Assembly: GCA_025370055.1 (NCBI GenBank)
Contig: CP073041.1
Location: forward strand, 2,666,001 to 2,730,000
Source: Woronichinia naegeliana WA131
GTDB taxonomy: Bacteria; Cyanobacteriota; Cyanobacteriia; Cyanobacteriales; Microcystaceae
Length of the DNA stretch: 64,000 nt
Reading direction: 5' to 3'
A program made the translations under genes and the position numbers. Under the pieces are notes generated by a model that worked only from the letters and a program-made list of their open reading frames with translations, had not been told where the DNA came from and did no database searches. Shown here piece by piece: positions 26,123 to 34,522 of this stretch. How positions within the stretch are numbered: position 1 is the stretch's first letter; each line of letters opens with the position of its first letter.

Positions 26123-28186
26123 TTAACTAAAAGCGAAGGTTGCTCCTAAGAGATTGACATTAACATCGGCAGCGACAAAACCTGTGGTAGCACTGGTGGT
26201 TAACAGTAAAGTTCCTGAACCAAAGCCAGTATTACTTGAAATTCCATCACCCACTTTAAACAGGGTACTTGTGCCAGAAACTTGTACGTCAATAGCGGTT
26301 ATGCCGGTGAATTTGAGCAGATCTCCACTTGCTCCACGCACAAAGTTGTAAACCGTATCAACACCATCACCACTGGTATAGTTAACGGTATCTTTAACGG
26401 TATCACTGCCCAGATAGAGCAGATCATTGCCGCCTCCACCGTTGAGGATATCTGCACCGCCGTAGCCATAGAGAACGTTAACCCCCGTATTGCCCGTCAG
26501 ATTATCGCCTGCGGTATTGGAGCCTTGGACATTCTCAATTTGGGAGAGAGTATCTATGCCATCCTGACCGTCGTTAGCGATTCCTGTGGCCAAATTAACG
26601 ATTACGGAGTCGGTCGCATTGTAATAGTAGGCAGAATCGTTGCCATTGCCACCAATTAAGGTGTCATTGCCAATTGTGCCATTGAGCGTATCATTACCAT
26701 CGCCGCCACTGAGGGTGTTATTAAAATTATTGCCAGTCAAGCTGTTGTTAAGACTATTACCTGTACCATCAATATCGGCATTGCCTAATAGGGTGAGATT
26801 TTCGAGATTATTGCCAAGGGTATAAGTTAGATAGGTTTTGACGGTATCGGTTCCTTCGTTGGCATTTTCAGTAACCACATCTCCTGCGCTGCTTAAGGTA
26901 TAGGTGTCGTTGCCTAGACCACCTTGCATGGTATCGTTTCCGGCTTGGCCATCGAGAATATCGTTGCCATTACCGCCCATGAGGGTATTGTTGCCATTGT
27001 TCCCTAACAGGGTGTTGTTGAGTTCGTTGCCTGTACCGCTAAGGTTACTGCCGCCTAGTAGGGTAAGGTTTTCGAGATTATTACCGAGGGTATAGGTGAT
27101 ATAGCTTTTAACGGTATCGGTTCCTTCGTTGAGGTTTTCGGTGATTTGATCGCCAAGGTTATCAATGGTATAAGTGTCGTTACCTAGGCCACCTTGCAGG
27201 ATGTCGCTACCTGCTTTGCCGTCGAGTTGGTCGTTGCCTTCTAGGCCAAGTATGGTGTCGTTAGCGGCGGTTCCGATAAGGTTATCATTGTTCGACGTAC
27301 CAACAATCGCATTAGAACCATAAACTTCGATTTTCTGCCAACCTACCCAGGATGGCGATGCAACAGTTTTGATTTGAACATAGCGGCCAATGGTTATGTT
27401 ACTAAAATCATCCCTTAGCCATTGTCCACTCCTTGTGTAACCTTGAATTGCGTCGGCCAAAACGCCATTACCAGACCAAGCAATCGGTTGGTTAGAAACC
27501 CAAATTTCATGAGTTGTATTACCATCTGGTAATTGTGTCGTCAAAAGCTGAATGGTATTAAGGGCATATTCCTTACCAAGATCGACTTCAATCCATTGTG
27601 CTGGAAAGTCGCTGGAACTCCAGACTTGTGAGAAGTCGTTATCAAAGGCGGCTTCAGGCCCCCCGTTCCAAGGGGATCCAATATAAATGCTACTAGCGGT
27701 ATAGTTGGCAACGGGTAAATTCTGAGAAATTAATGATCCCGTAGAAGTTTCATTATCAACAATAGTGAGTATTGCGTTATTTTGTGTTCCAATTGTTGCT
27801 CCATTAGTCGGATCTGCTAACGTTAGATTAATCGTTTCGGAGGTTTCTATTAGGTTATCATCCGTAATAGGAATAATAACCGTTTTACTGGTTTCACCAT
27901 CGGCAAAATTAACTGTAATAGGAGCGTTATTGTAATCATTTGGCGTTCCTGATGACAATGCGGTGCCATCAGTTAAGTTAAGGGTTGCGCTAACTTCTCC
28001 ATCGCTTCCCCCTGTGCGAGTGAGGATTACTTGAGTGATGGGAATGCCGTTTTCGTTAACGCTAAATTGGGAATTACTAAAGGCGATGGTTCCCGCCGAC
28101 GGAGGAGCAACGGTAGAATTACTTAAAACCTGAATAACATTGCCAACAGCCGTATCGAGAATTGGCGAAAATGGATTAATAGTCAT
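26123..28186 (-). CDS. RTX-type calcium-binding protein with Calx-beta and F5/8 type C domains
   Basis: From the ATG at 28184-28186 (a longer TTG start at 28216 is possible) the product is about 687 residues. It has a Calx-beta domain at about 30-140 (FSVNENGIPITQVILTRTGG, DDNLIETSETINLTL). An F5/8 type C (discoidin) domain follows at about 155-295 (AFDNDFSQVWSSSDFPAQWI, RYVQIKTV, IEVYGSN). Then come hemolysin-type nonapeptides such as GGLGNDTYT and LDGQAGNDTMQGG. A block of about 90 residues ending in YTLGNNLENLTLLG is duplicated. There is no N-terminal signal peptide, which fits type I secretion through a C-terminal signal. It may be an adhesin or surface-layer protein. Confidence 0.85.
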   Translation of the reverse strand: MTINPFSPILDTAVGNVIQVLSNSTVAPPSAGTIAFSNSQFSVNENGIPITQVILTRTGGSDGEVSATLNLTDGTALSSGTPNDYNNAPITVNFADGETSKTVIIPITDDNLIETSETINLTLADPTNGATIGTQNNAILTIVDNETSTGSLISQNLPVANYTASSIYIGSPWNGGPEAAFDNDFSQVWSSSDFPAQWIEVDLGKEYALNTIQLLTTQLPDGNTTHEIWVSNQPIAWSGNGVLADAIQGYTRSGQWLRDDFSNITIGRYVQIKTVASPSWVGWQKIEVYGSNAIVGTSNNDNLIGTAANDTILGLEGNDQLDGKAGSDILQGGLGNDTYTIDNLGDQITENLNEGTDTVKSYITYTLGNNLENLTLLGGSNLSGTGNELNNTLLGNNGNNTLMGGNGNDILDGQAGNDTMQGGLGNDTYTLSSAGDVVTENANEGTDTVKTYLTYTLGNNLENLTLLGNADIDGTGNSLNNSLTGNNFNNTLSGGDGNDTLNGTIGNDTLIGGNGNDSAYYYNATDSVIVNLATGIANDGQDGIDTLSQIENVQGSNTAGDNLTGNTGVNVLYGYGGADILNGGGGNDLLYLGSDTVKDTVNYTSGDGVDTVYNFVRGASGDLLKFTGITAIDVQVSGTSTLFKVGDGISSNTGFGSGTLLLTTSATTGFVAADVNVNLLGATFAFS

Positions 28187-28307
28187 GGCTATAACGATTA
28201 GGAGTGAGGACAACAAAGATCATAACCCACATTCAGCAGGCTATTTTGAATATTTTTTATTTTTTATAATCCAGTCATAGAGCGATTTACAGCAATTATG
28301 GAAAGTA

Positions 28308-28724
28308 TCATTTGAGTAAACGAATAAAACCTGCCTGCTCAAAATGATGATCGGTTGTTAATGTTTCCAGAATTTCAAGTTGCTGCATTACAATAAAGGA
28401 AGTACAGTCAACTAATGACCAGGCTTTATCTAATCTACTTTTGCAAAGTTGCCAGGCTAAATTATCAGTTGCTTTATCAATATAGAGAATCTCAACATAA
28501 TCTACCATTTTAATGGCATCAATAATTTCAAAGAGACGAGAACGGGAAACCCGAAGTGGACTATTTAATAAAGCGACTAATTCAGCCAGAATATAATTGG
28601 TCGTATAGAGTTTTTTTTGTTGTTTAAGGGACAAACGAAAATATTGTTCTGCCTGATGATAGTAAGGCTGAGTTGAAATAAAAAGACTTGCCCAACCCGA
28701 AGTATCAATAAACAAACTATTCAT
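28308..28724 (-). CDS. PIN-domain toxin (VapC-like), separated from its antitoxin
   Basis: A 138-residue PIN ribonuclease. Acidic residues expected at the active site are visible in LFIDTSGWASLF (Asp7), YILAELVALL (Glu), WSLVDCTSFIVM (Asp) and TTDHHFEQAG (Asp). PIN toxins cleave RNA and are held in check by a co-transcribed antitoxin. Here the original antitoxin stop overlapped this ATG (AATGAATAG). A 1.6-kb IS4-family element now lies between the two genes, so the toxin has lost its normal promoter and coupling. The coding sequence itself looks intact. Confidence 0.85.
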   Translation of the reverse strand: MNSLFIDTSGWASLFISTQPYYHQAEQYFRLSLKQQKKLYTTNYILAELVALLNSPLRVSRSRLFEIIDAIKMVDYVEILYIDKATDNLAWQLCKSRLDKAWSLVDCTSFIVMQQLEILETLTTDHHFEQAGFIRLLK

Positions 28725-28749
28725 TGTCTTTTAGCTCCTGATAAAGAGT

Positions 28750-30351
28750 CTGACTTTTCCCGTTAAGTCCAAAATCCAGCAATGCAAACTTCTAGAGGCT
28801 TTATCTGGCAAGGGTTTGAGTAATGATTCTCTTGACAGGAAAAAAATATTCTGAAGCCATCATCCCGCTTATCGTTCAAATTTCAAAAACAAAGGATGAA
28901 GGGAGTATGAGACTGTAAAATGGAGAAAATCTTAAAGGGCAGGTCAAAAAATGTTGGAATGGTGGACAAAAAACTTTGCCAGTTGTGAATTGGGAGACGA
29001 GAGGCTAAACAATCGTGCCTTCTCGATTGGGAAAAAGTTAAGTGAGGGGTTTGGAAAAGCCTTATCAGAAGTGTTTAAGGGAGGAAACGAGTTAAAGAGG
29101 GCCTATGAATTTTTGGGAATCCGAAAACAGACTTTGTCAAGATAATAGAGCCGCACTGTGAAATGACAACTGCCGCCGTAGAAGAATATAAGATAATGCT
29201 ATCAGTCGGAGATACGACCTTCTTAGATTATCGCAATATCAAGGAAAAAAGGGAAGGGTATGGGCCGACTGGAAAAGGAGGGAATGGATTAATACTGCAT
29301 AGTGCTTTAGCAATTGAGCCAGAAAAAGGACAAGTATTAGGTTTATTATGGCAAAAACTGTGGAATAGGGAGGTAAAAGAAAAGCCCCCAACAGATGAAA
29401 CGGCGAAGCAGAAAAAAGAAAGACAGAAAGAACAAAGAAAAGCAGCTCGTCAAAGACCATTTGAGGAAAAAGAATCCTACAAATGGGTAGAGGCTCTAAA
29501 CACCTGTGAGAAACAGGTAGAAAGTTCAACGAGGGTAATTCATGTATTTGACAGAGAAGGAGATGTTTCAGAAGTCTTTGACTCAGTGCGTCAACTCAAG
29601 CATACAGGAGTGCTGGTCAGAGCGTCTCATAATCGTAGTTTAGACAAAAATAGTGAACGACTTTGGCAACATTTGGAATCAGAACCGATTCGTTTTCATC
29701 AAGAAATCGAGATTCCGAGTACAGGAAAAAGAAAAGCACGGAAGGTTAAGCTTGCCGTCCGATTTTGCTCAGTTAATCTACGAACTCCCTATCGTTTTGA
29801 TAATCGTGACCCGTTGAATGTCTATGCTGTTTATGCGACAGAAATCGATTGTCCCGAAGGCGAAACTCCTTTATCTTGGATGCTTCTGACTACAGAAGTT
29901 GTTGAGACTATTGAGATGGCTGTCACTATTCTTCGTTGGTACACCTACCGATGGCGGGTTGAAGAATTTCATAAAGTCCTTAAGTCTGGTTGTCAGAGTG
30001 AGCGTTATCGACTTGCCTCTGATGGAATGAAAACTCTTTTGGGTTTTTTAAGTGTCATTGCTGTTGAACTTTTACACGTTACTTATCTTCATCGTACCCA
30101 GCCCGATGCTCTCGCGATTGAAATTCTTAATCCTCTTCAACTTCAGGTGTTAAAAGCAGCCGCCTCTCAAAAACTTCCCCCTATTTTGACTGTTGCTTGG
30201 GCTGTCGAGTCTGTTGCTTTTCTTGGTGGTTATCTTGAACATCGTCGTAAAACTCCTCTCGGTATCCAAGTCCTTTGGCGCGGTTGGTTGAAGTTGCATG
30301 ACCTTTGCCAAGGCTGGCAGCTTGCAATCCGCACTTAACGGGAAAAGTCAG
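28750..30351 (+). mobile_element. IS4-family insertion sequence (second type)
   Basis: A 1,602-bp element with perfect 19-bp terminal inverted repeats, CTGACTTTTCCCGTTAAGT at 28750-28768 and its complement at 30333-30351. The 10-bp direct repeat GATAAAGAGT flanks it (28740-28749 and 30352-30361). It is unrelated in its ends to the IS4-family element at 24.1 kb. It is inserted eight codons before the end of a TA antitoxin gene. Confidence 0.95.
28951..30338 (+). pseudogene. IS4-family (Tn5-like) transposase, frameshifted
   Basis: The N-terminal frame (28951-29145: WWTKNFASCELGDERLNNRA, as in Tn5-type transposases) switches by one base to the frame of 29163-30338. The junction at about 29107-29112 would read EFFGNPKTDF if a T-run had six rather than five bases. 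The second part carries the DDE core (LSVGDTTFLDY, VIHVFDREGDVSEVF, and TYRWRVEEFHKVLKSGCQ with Tyr-Glu). The frameshift probably inactivates it. A programmed shift is less likely because the site is not a good slippery heptamer. Confidence 0.85.
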
Positions 30352-30604
30352 GATAAAGAGTTTGTCCAATATAGCGATCGTGATTTTCAGCTAAATCAGA
30401 AATATCAATATTTAGCGAACCAATTAATTTAATTAGAGGATCAGTTTCTATCGGTTTTTCTTGGCCTAATGAAGAGGAGTTTGTTAACTGTTCCGATAAT
30501 ACTTGTAGCAGAGTATCTTCTAAGGATTGATTTAGAGAGTTTGCTTGGGTTATTAAGGCTTGCTCTAAGTCATCAGGGAGGGTAATAGTAAATATCTTAG
30601 CCAT
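30335..30604 (-). pseudogene. antitoxin of the split PIN module, C-terminus replaced by IS sequence
   Basis: The 89-residue frame begins MAKIFTITLPDDLEQALITQ, a ribbon-helix-helix/VapB-like N-terminus. The native end can be rebuilt across the insertion as GQTLYQELKDNE followed by a TAG that overlaps the toxin ATG. The IS now makes the frame end GQTLYPDFSR, with PDFSR encoded by the IS end. The DNA-binding part is intact, but the last eight residues are changed and the toxin is 1.6 kb away. Confidence 0.75.
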
Positions 30605-30649
30605 ATTGAGCCTTGATTTTTGTTAATAAATGATCATATTATAATAACA

Positions 30650-30694
30650 ACTGCGATCGCTGTTTTAAATTTAGAAACACAAAAGCGCGATCGC
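30650..30694. repeat. HIP1-bounded 43-bp repeat, copy 1
   Basis: The block GCGATCGCTGTTTTAAAT followed by TTAGAAACACAAAAGCGCGATCGC is bounded by two HIP1 octamers. A near-identical copy is at 31083-31124. It flanks the intact DUF433 gene on its downstream side. Confidence 0.7.
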
Positions 30695-30718
30695 ATTATA
30701 GATATTCTATTCTGTCTT

Positions 30719-31021
30719 TCATCTCATCGGGTAGTGCAATTTCATAAATGAGGGATATTGAGGACGTAGAGATTCAGCAAAGACTTCTGAGGCTCGAATG
30801 CTTTCATCTATGGCGGTTTTATTATCGTAATAAAAAGCGATCGCGGTATAGACTTCTGCTAGGGAAAGATCATATTCGCCGGCAATTTCTTCTAATGATT
30901 GTCCTAATCGCAAATAGGCGATCGCAATATCTGCAACAGTAATACGCCGACCGGCAATGCAAGGTTTACCGCTTCTGATGTTAGGAGTGATTTCGATATA
31001 GCGATTAAGTTGGATTTCCAT
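30719..31021 (-). CDS. DUF433 family protein (antitoxin-like)
   Basis: The 100-residue protein has the DUF433 pattern: YIEITPNIRSGKPCIAGRRI, ITVADIAIAYLRLGQSLEEI, and the helix-turn-helix-like YDLSLAEVYTAIAFYYDN. Members are predicted DNA-binding antitoxins (VapB45-like) commonly paired with a DUF5615 PIN-like toxin. No such partner is directly adjacent here, so it is solitary. A decayed copy lies about 100 bases upstream. Confidence 0.85.
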   Translation of the reverse strand: MEIQLNRYIEITPNIRSGKPCIAGRRITVADIAIAYLRLGQSLEEIAGEYDLSLAEVYTAIAFYYDNKTAIDESIRASEVFAESLRPQYPSFMKLHYPMR

Positions 31022-31082
31022 TTATAGATAGCAAGAGAAGGGTCATTTTATTATTATAGTTTTTTAACTAGGGAAGAAAAGC

Positions 31083-31190
31083 GCGATCGCTATTTTAAAT
31101 CCAGAAACACAAAAGCGCGATCGCAATATCTGCAACGGTGATATGTCGTCCTAGAATGCAAGCTTTACCAAAGAACATCTCACTCATGGG
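31083..31190 (-). pseudogene. DUF433 remnant created by a deletion at a HIP1 site
   Basis: The minus strand reads FGKACILGRHITVADIAIA, matching residues about 17-36 of the DUF433 gene next door. It then passes through a HIP1 octamer (31117-31124) straight into the repeat that in the intact copy lies beyond the end of the gene. Exactly the segment between the two HIP1 octamers of the intact copy (30695-30925) is missing. No functional protein is expected. Confidence 0.8.
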
Positions 31191-31257
31191 ATTAAGTATT
31201 AATATCACGGGTTTCAGAAAAGATAAGACGTTGAACTTTATCAAAGAAGAACAATTC

Positions 31258-31929
31258 TTAAAGTCCTAAGAATCCCATAATCAGAGGCAAGATCTTTTGA
31301 CAAGCTTTAAATAGTTTACTGGCGGGTTCTAATCCTTTGGCGATCGTTTCTAGCAGATTAACGGCTTTTTTGGCTTTAGTTTGCAAAGCAGAATCATCGG
31401 GATTTTGACTGGCTTGGGCGATCTTTTTCACCTGATTAGCGGCTTCAGCTTTTTCTTCATCATCGAGAGTCGCTTCAATTTGAATCGCTTCTGTTAACTC
31501 TTGCAGTAGAGTTTTAAGTTCTTGGTTTTGAGGTGAAGTATCGGCTGGAATTTGGTTAATAGTATGGTTAACATCGCCAATAATATCTCGAAGATTGACA
31601 ACGGATTGAGTGGCATTAATATTGAAATTACCGCCAACATTAATTTTTTGACTTTTATCAGTAGATTCATTCATAAGTTTATTGAGTAAATTTTCTTGTT
31701 GATTGAGAATGGTCTTGGTAAACATTAACAGATTTTCATCTTGGCTAATTTTTTTGGTCAGAATCCGATTTTGTTCCCTTAAAAATTCTATCTCCTCTTG
31801 TAAAAATTGTATGCTTTGTTGTAAGGTTTCAACCTGGCGAGTTAAATCTTCTACTGTTAGGGTTTGATTTTCTAGAAGCAAAAGCAGCAGTACGTTTACA
31901 AGCCTTTGGTTTTCTTCGTTGTTGTCCAT
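31258..31929 (-). CDS. coiled-coil protein with a beta motif shared with the pentapeptide protein
   Basis: The 223-residue protein has a helical, Leu-rich N-terminus (about 1-75, strong coiled coil from DLTRQVETLQQSIQFLQEE). A short beta-type segment follows at about 97-125 (INVGGNFNINATQSVVNLRD), then a helical C-terminus ending in a hydrophobic tail (KILPLIMGFLGL). The INVGGxxxI...STVNLRDI-type motif also occurs, beyond a stop codon, at the end of the pentapeptide gene at 32.7-34.4 kb. I do not recognise a family with known function. It lies 23 bases downstream of the next gene on the same strand and is probably co-transcribed with it. Confidence 0.7.
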   Translation of the reverse strand: MDNNEENQRLVNVLLLLLLENQTLTVEDLTRQVETLQQSIQFLQEEIEFLREQNRILTKKISQDENLLMFTKTILNQQENLLNKLMNESTDKSQKINVGGNFNINATQSVVNLRDIIGDVNHTINQIPADTSPQNQELKTLLQELTEAIQIEATLDDEEKAEAANQVKKIAQASQNPDDSALQTKAKKAVNLLETIAKGLEPASKLFKACQKILPLIMGFLGL

Positions 31930-31952
31930 TCACTGAGAGTATTATTGATTGC

Positions 31953-32255
31953 TTAAACGGGATTCAATTCTGAGTATTTTTTCAGCAAATCTCTATATTC
32001 TTGAGCCGTTTCAACGAGTTCACCAATACTGGGACGTTGGGAAAGTTGAGTGACCATTTCTCGTAAATAAACCACTTCTTGATGATATTGTTCAATAAGT
32101 TCATCTTTGAGTCTGAGTTCCTCGTCTTTACTCTTAAGTAAATCGGTATATTGAGCTTTGAGAATGTAAATGATTTCTCGAATTTTTTCGGGGGTTAGTT
32201 CCTCTGGATTGAGTAAGTTATTAAGGGGGTCAAGGATAGCATTATTAGTTTTCAT
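31953..32255 (-). CDS. small coiled-coil protein
   Basis: A 100-residue, highly charged helical protein (TPEKIREIIYILKAQYTDLL, KSKDEELRLKDELIEQYHQE) with a predicted coiled coil over most of its length. The family is not recognised. It is on the same strand as, and 23 bases upstream of, the 223-residue coiled-coil gene. A strong ribosome-binding site (AGGAGAAAAC) precedes the ATG at 32253-32255. The two proteins may interact through their coiled coils; that is inference. Confidence 0.65.
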   Translation of the reverse strand: MKTNNAILDPLNNLLNPEELTPEKIREIIYILKAQYTDLLKSKDEELRLKDELIEQYHQEVVYLREMVTQLSQRPSIGELVETAQEYRDLLKKYSELNPV

Positions 32256-32671
32256 GGTTTTCTCCTGAAAGTTTTAGAGGAAAGAATAGACTGGGTTTTT
32301 ATCCCCCTATATTTCCCTGGGTGAGCTATCCATTACACAAAAGTCTCTGAAACCCTTGCCGAATCTCGATCCCCCCCAACCCCCCTTAAAAAGGGGGGAG
32401 AATATGACAAGCTTGCTGTGTATGGCTTTGAGTTTTTTTATTAGGAGATTTGCGTAACGAACAGTGTTGAAAGGGGGAAGACAAATTAACGGTTTTAAGT
32501 CCCCCTTTTTAAGGGGGATTTAGGGGGATCAAACCTCAAAGCGTGTCTTTTTCAAGATGTGTGTACACAGTAGCTTTTTAAGGGGGATGCCGCAGGCAGT
32601 GGGATCAAACTTCTAGGGATGCAAGGAGATGCGTGTACACAGTAGCCTCGGTAAGGGGGATTGCTTGAGTT
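32256..32671. repeat. intergenic cluster of poly-C/G hairpins and 14-bp repeats
   Basis: About 415 bases without a gene. Present are a hairpin AACCCCCCTTAAAAAGGGGGG (arms only) near 32379-32399, a second AGTCCCCCTTTTTAAGGGGG block near 32500-32517, and two copies of GTGTACACAGTAGC (about 32560 and 32634), each followed by AAGGGGGAT. These are typical dispersed cyanobacterial repeat pieces. The first hairpin could also act as a terminator. Confidence 0.55.
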
Positions 32672-32785
32672 TTAATGGATGTCGCGGAGGTTAACGGTGG
32701 AGTCTTTGGCCTCGATGGTGAGGTCTTGGCCGACGTTAATGGCTTGGCTTTGATCTTGTTTATTATAACTAATCTCAACTTTGGT

Positions 32786-34399
32786 CTAGTTATTGGCTTG
32801 AATTTTAATAATCTGCATCAGGTCGGTGTTCTGTTCTCGTAAAAATTTTAACTGTTCGTCTTGGGCTGTTAATTGGGCTTTAATTTGATAAATTTCAGTC
32901 AATTCTTGATGGATTTTTTCTTTGTTGGCATCGGGAGGAACATGAACTTTGACGATAAAGACTCCATTACCTTTATTTTCAATGGCTTGCACCTGGAGAG
33001 GCGTATCTTCGTTTTGAACTTGCACTTCTTTGAAGGTATTCATTAAAGCTTTCCAGTCCATGCCATCCCGAAAAATGAGATCAACGGTGTCGAAAACTTC
33101 TTCAAACAGTTGGGTAAATTCCCCTGGCTCAAATTCGCCGCTACTGGGACGACGTTCTTTTTGGTTATTGAGAAGATAAACGTATTGGCAATCTATATTT
33201 TCGAGTTGAGTAGTGGCATCAATATTCCAGTTTTCTACACAGGCTCCTGTTAAAGTGGCATGGCTTAAATCAGCATTAACGGCGTTAACTTCGGTGAGAT
33301 TGGCTTCTCGTAAATTGGCATATTTAAAACTGGCTTGACTGAGATCAGCTAACTGTAAATTGGTTTTTTGTAGGTTGGCTCCGTCGAGATTGGCCCCGCG
33401 TAAATCGGCTTTGCTTAAATCCTGTCCTGCGCCTGTACTGGGATTAATCAATAATTCTCTGACTTGAGGATTAACTAATAAAGTTTTGCCAGGGCGGGCT
33501 AATTCTAATTTAATCGCTTGTTTAAAGATCGTTTTATTCAGGATTGCTTGATTAAAATTGGTACTTTTTAAAGTTGCTCCCGTAAAGTCAGTGGCGGTTA
33601 AGTTGGCATGAAAAAATGAGGTTCCGCCAAGGCCAGCAAAGGCAATGACAATTCTGCGTAACCAGGGATCGCGGTGTTCTTTTTTAAGAGTTAACCAACC
33701 AGTGTAACAGAAGAAAAGCGTCAAGGTTACTACTACTGCCGTTGCTACTTCTCTTACTCCTACTCTTAATGATGCTACTCCTACTCCTCCTGCTACTGTT
33801 ACTATCACCGTTCCTGCTATTCCTACTACTGCTCTTTCCACTCCTACTAGTGCCAGTACTGTTGCCATTATCGCTACTGAAACTCCTGCTACTAATGCTA
33901 GTGTTATTGCTACTCCTCCTGCCACTAGTATTCCTCCTCCTGCTTCTGCTACTAGTAAACTTGATAATGCTCCTACTATTGCTACTGCTACTGCTCCTGC
34001 CATTGCTCCTGCTAAAATATTTTTTCGCCAGGTGAAAACGCAAAAGAACAAAAGAAAAATTAAGCTGACCCAACTTGCTATCTGAATGTCTGTTCTTGAT
34101 TCATCAAAAAGGTAGCTAATAAGAATTGAATTTATGGTAGAGAAAAAACTCGAAATTATCATTAATACCAACGCCGCCAATAGCAAAATTATCACCGATC
34201 GCTTTTGTAATCCAGCCTTTGCCCCTTCAAACTTCGCCTCCGTCAAATTGGCCCGACTAAAATTTGCCCCACGAAGATCACAGCCACTAAAATCAGCCCC
34301 GCTCAAATCCTGCTTTTTAAAATTACAACCCCGCAAAGATTCCCCTTGAAAATCTCTCCGCCCATTTTTATACTGTTCAATAACTTCGGCTGCTTTCAT
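32786..34399 (-). CDS. membrane-anchored pentapeptide-repeat protein, C-terminus cut by TAG
   Basis: The 537-residue protein starts with pentapeptide repeats (about 8-60: LRGCNFKKQDLSGADFSG). A large membrane region follows (about 65-255) that is Ala/Val/Gly-rich with five to seven helices. A second pentapeptide block (about 260-390) and a C-terminal domain (FDTVDLIFRDGMDWKALM, VHVPPDANKEKIHQ) with coiled coil complete it. This layout is common in cyanobacteria, but its function is unknown. The frame stops at a TAG (32786-32788). The next 37 codons stay open to 32672 and encode the family's usual beta tail (INVGQDLTIEAKDSTVNLRD), so the gene appears slightly truncated by a CAG-to-TAG change. 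Confidence 0.8.
   Translation of the reverse strand: MKAAEVIEQYKNGRRDFQGESLRGCNFKKQDLSGADFSGCDLRGANFSRANLTEAKFEGAKAGLQKRSVIILLLAALVLMIISSFFSTINSILISYLFDESRTDIQIASWVSLIFLLFFCVFTWRKNILAGAMAGAVAVAIVGALSSLLVAEAGGGILVAGGVAITLALVAGVSVAIMATVLALVGVERAVVGIAGTVIVTVAGGVGVASLRVGVREVATAVVVTLTLFFCYTGWLTLKKEHRDPWLRRIVIAFAGLGGTSFFHANLTATDFTGATLKSTNFNQAILNKTIFKQAIKLELARPGKTLLVNPQVRELLINPSTGAGQDLSKADLRGANLDGANLQKTNLQLADLSQASFKYANLREANLTEVNAVNADLSHATLTGACVENWNIDATTQLENIDCQYVYLLNNQKERRPSSGEFEPGEFTQLFEEVFDTVDLIFRDGMDWKALMNTFKEVQVQNEDTPLQVQAIENKGNGVFIVKVHVPPDANKEKIHQELTEIYQIKAQLTAQDEQLKFLREQNTDLMQIIKIQANN
33720..34020. repeat. codon-level low-complexity tract in the membrane region
   Basis: The plus strand here is a run of near-repeating CTACT/CCTGCTACT triplets. 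It encodes the Ala/Val/Gly helices of the pentapeptide protein on the minus strand. The reverse strand shows a meaningless poly-Leu frame. The tract looks like expansion of short repeats under selection for hydrophobicity. Confidence 0.6.
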
Positions 34400-34420
34400 A
34401 GTCCATCAGCGAATATCTGC

Positions 34421-34462
34421 TATTAGGATAAAGGCAAAAAACCTTGTTGATCAAAAATTTCC
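34421..34462. repeat. 42-bp direct repeat, left copy
   Basis: Matches 35013-35054 at 41 of 42 positions. On the minus strand both copies encode the last residues of the hydrolase, EIFDQQGFLPLS and stop. Together they bracket the BrnT/BrnA pair. Confidence 0.9.
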
Positions 34463-34522
34463 CTTGCTTTGGTAAAATCGTTGTCTAACGAACTTGCTTT
34501 AATGGTAATTTTGGAACTATGA

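Noticed and set aside
29105-29115. Programmed frameshift in the IS4-family element at 28.75 kb
   Set aside because: The site GAA TTT TTG is not a proper X XXY YYZ heptamer; a T-run deletion is simpler.
33742-34035. Plus-strand poly-Leu open frame as a membrane protein
   Set aside because: It is the reverse of a low-complexity membrane-coding tract of the pentapeptide gene and has no start context.
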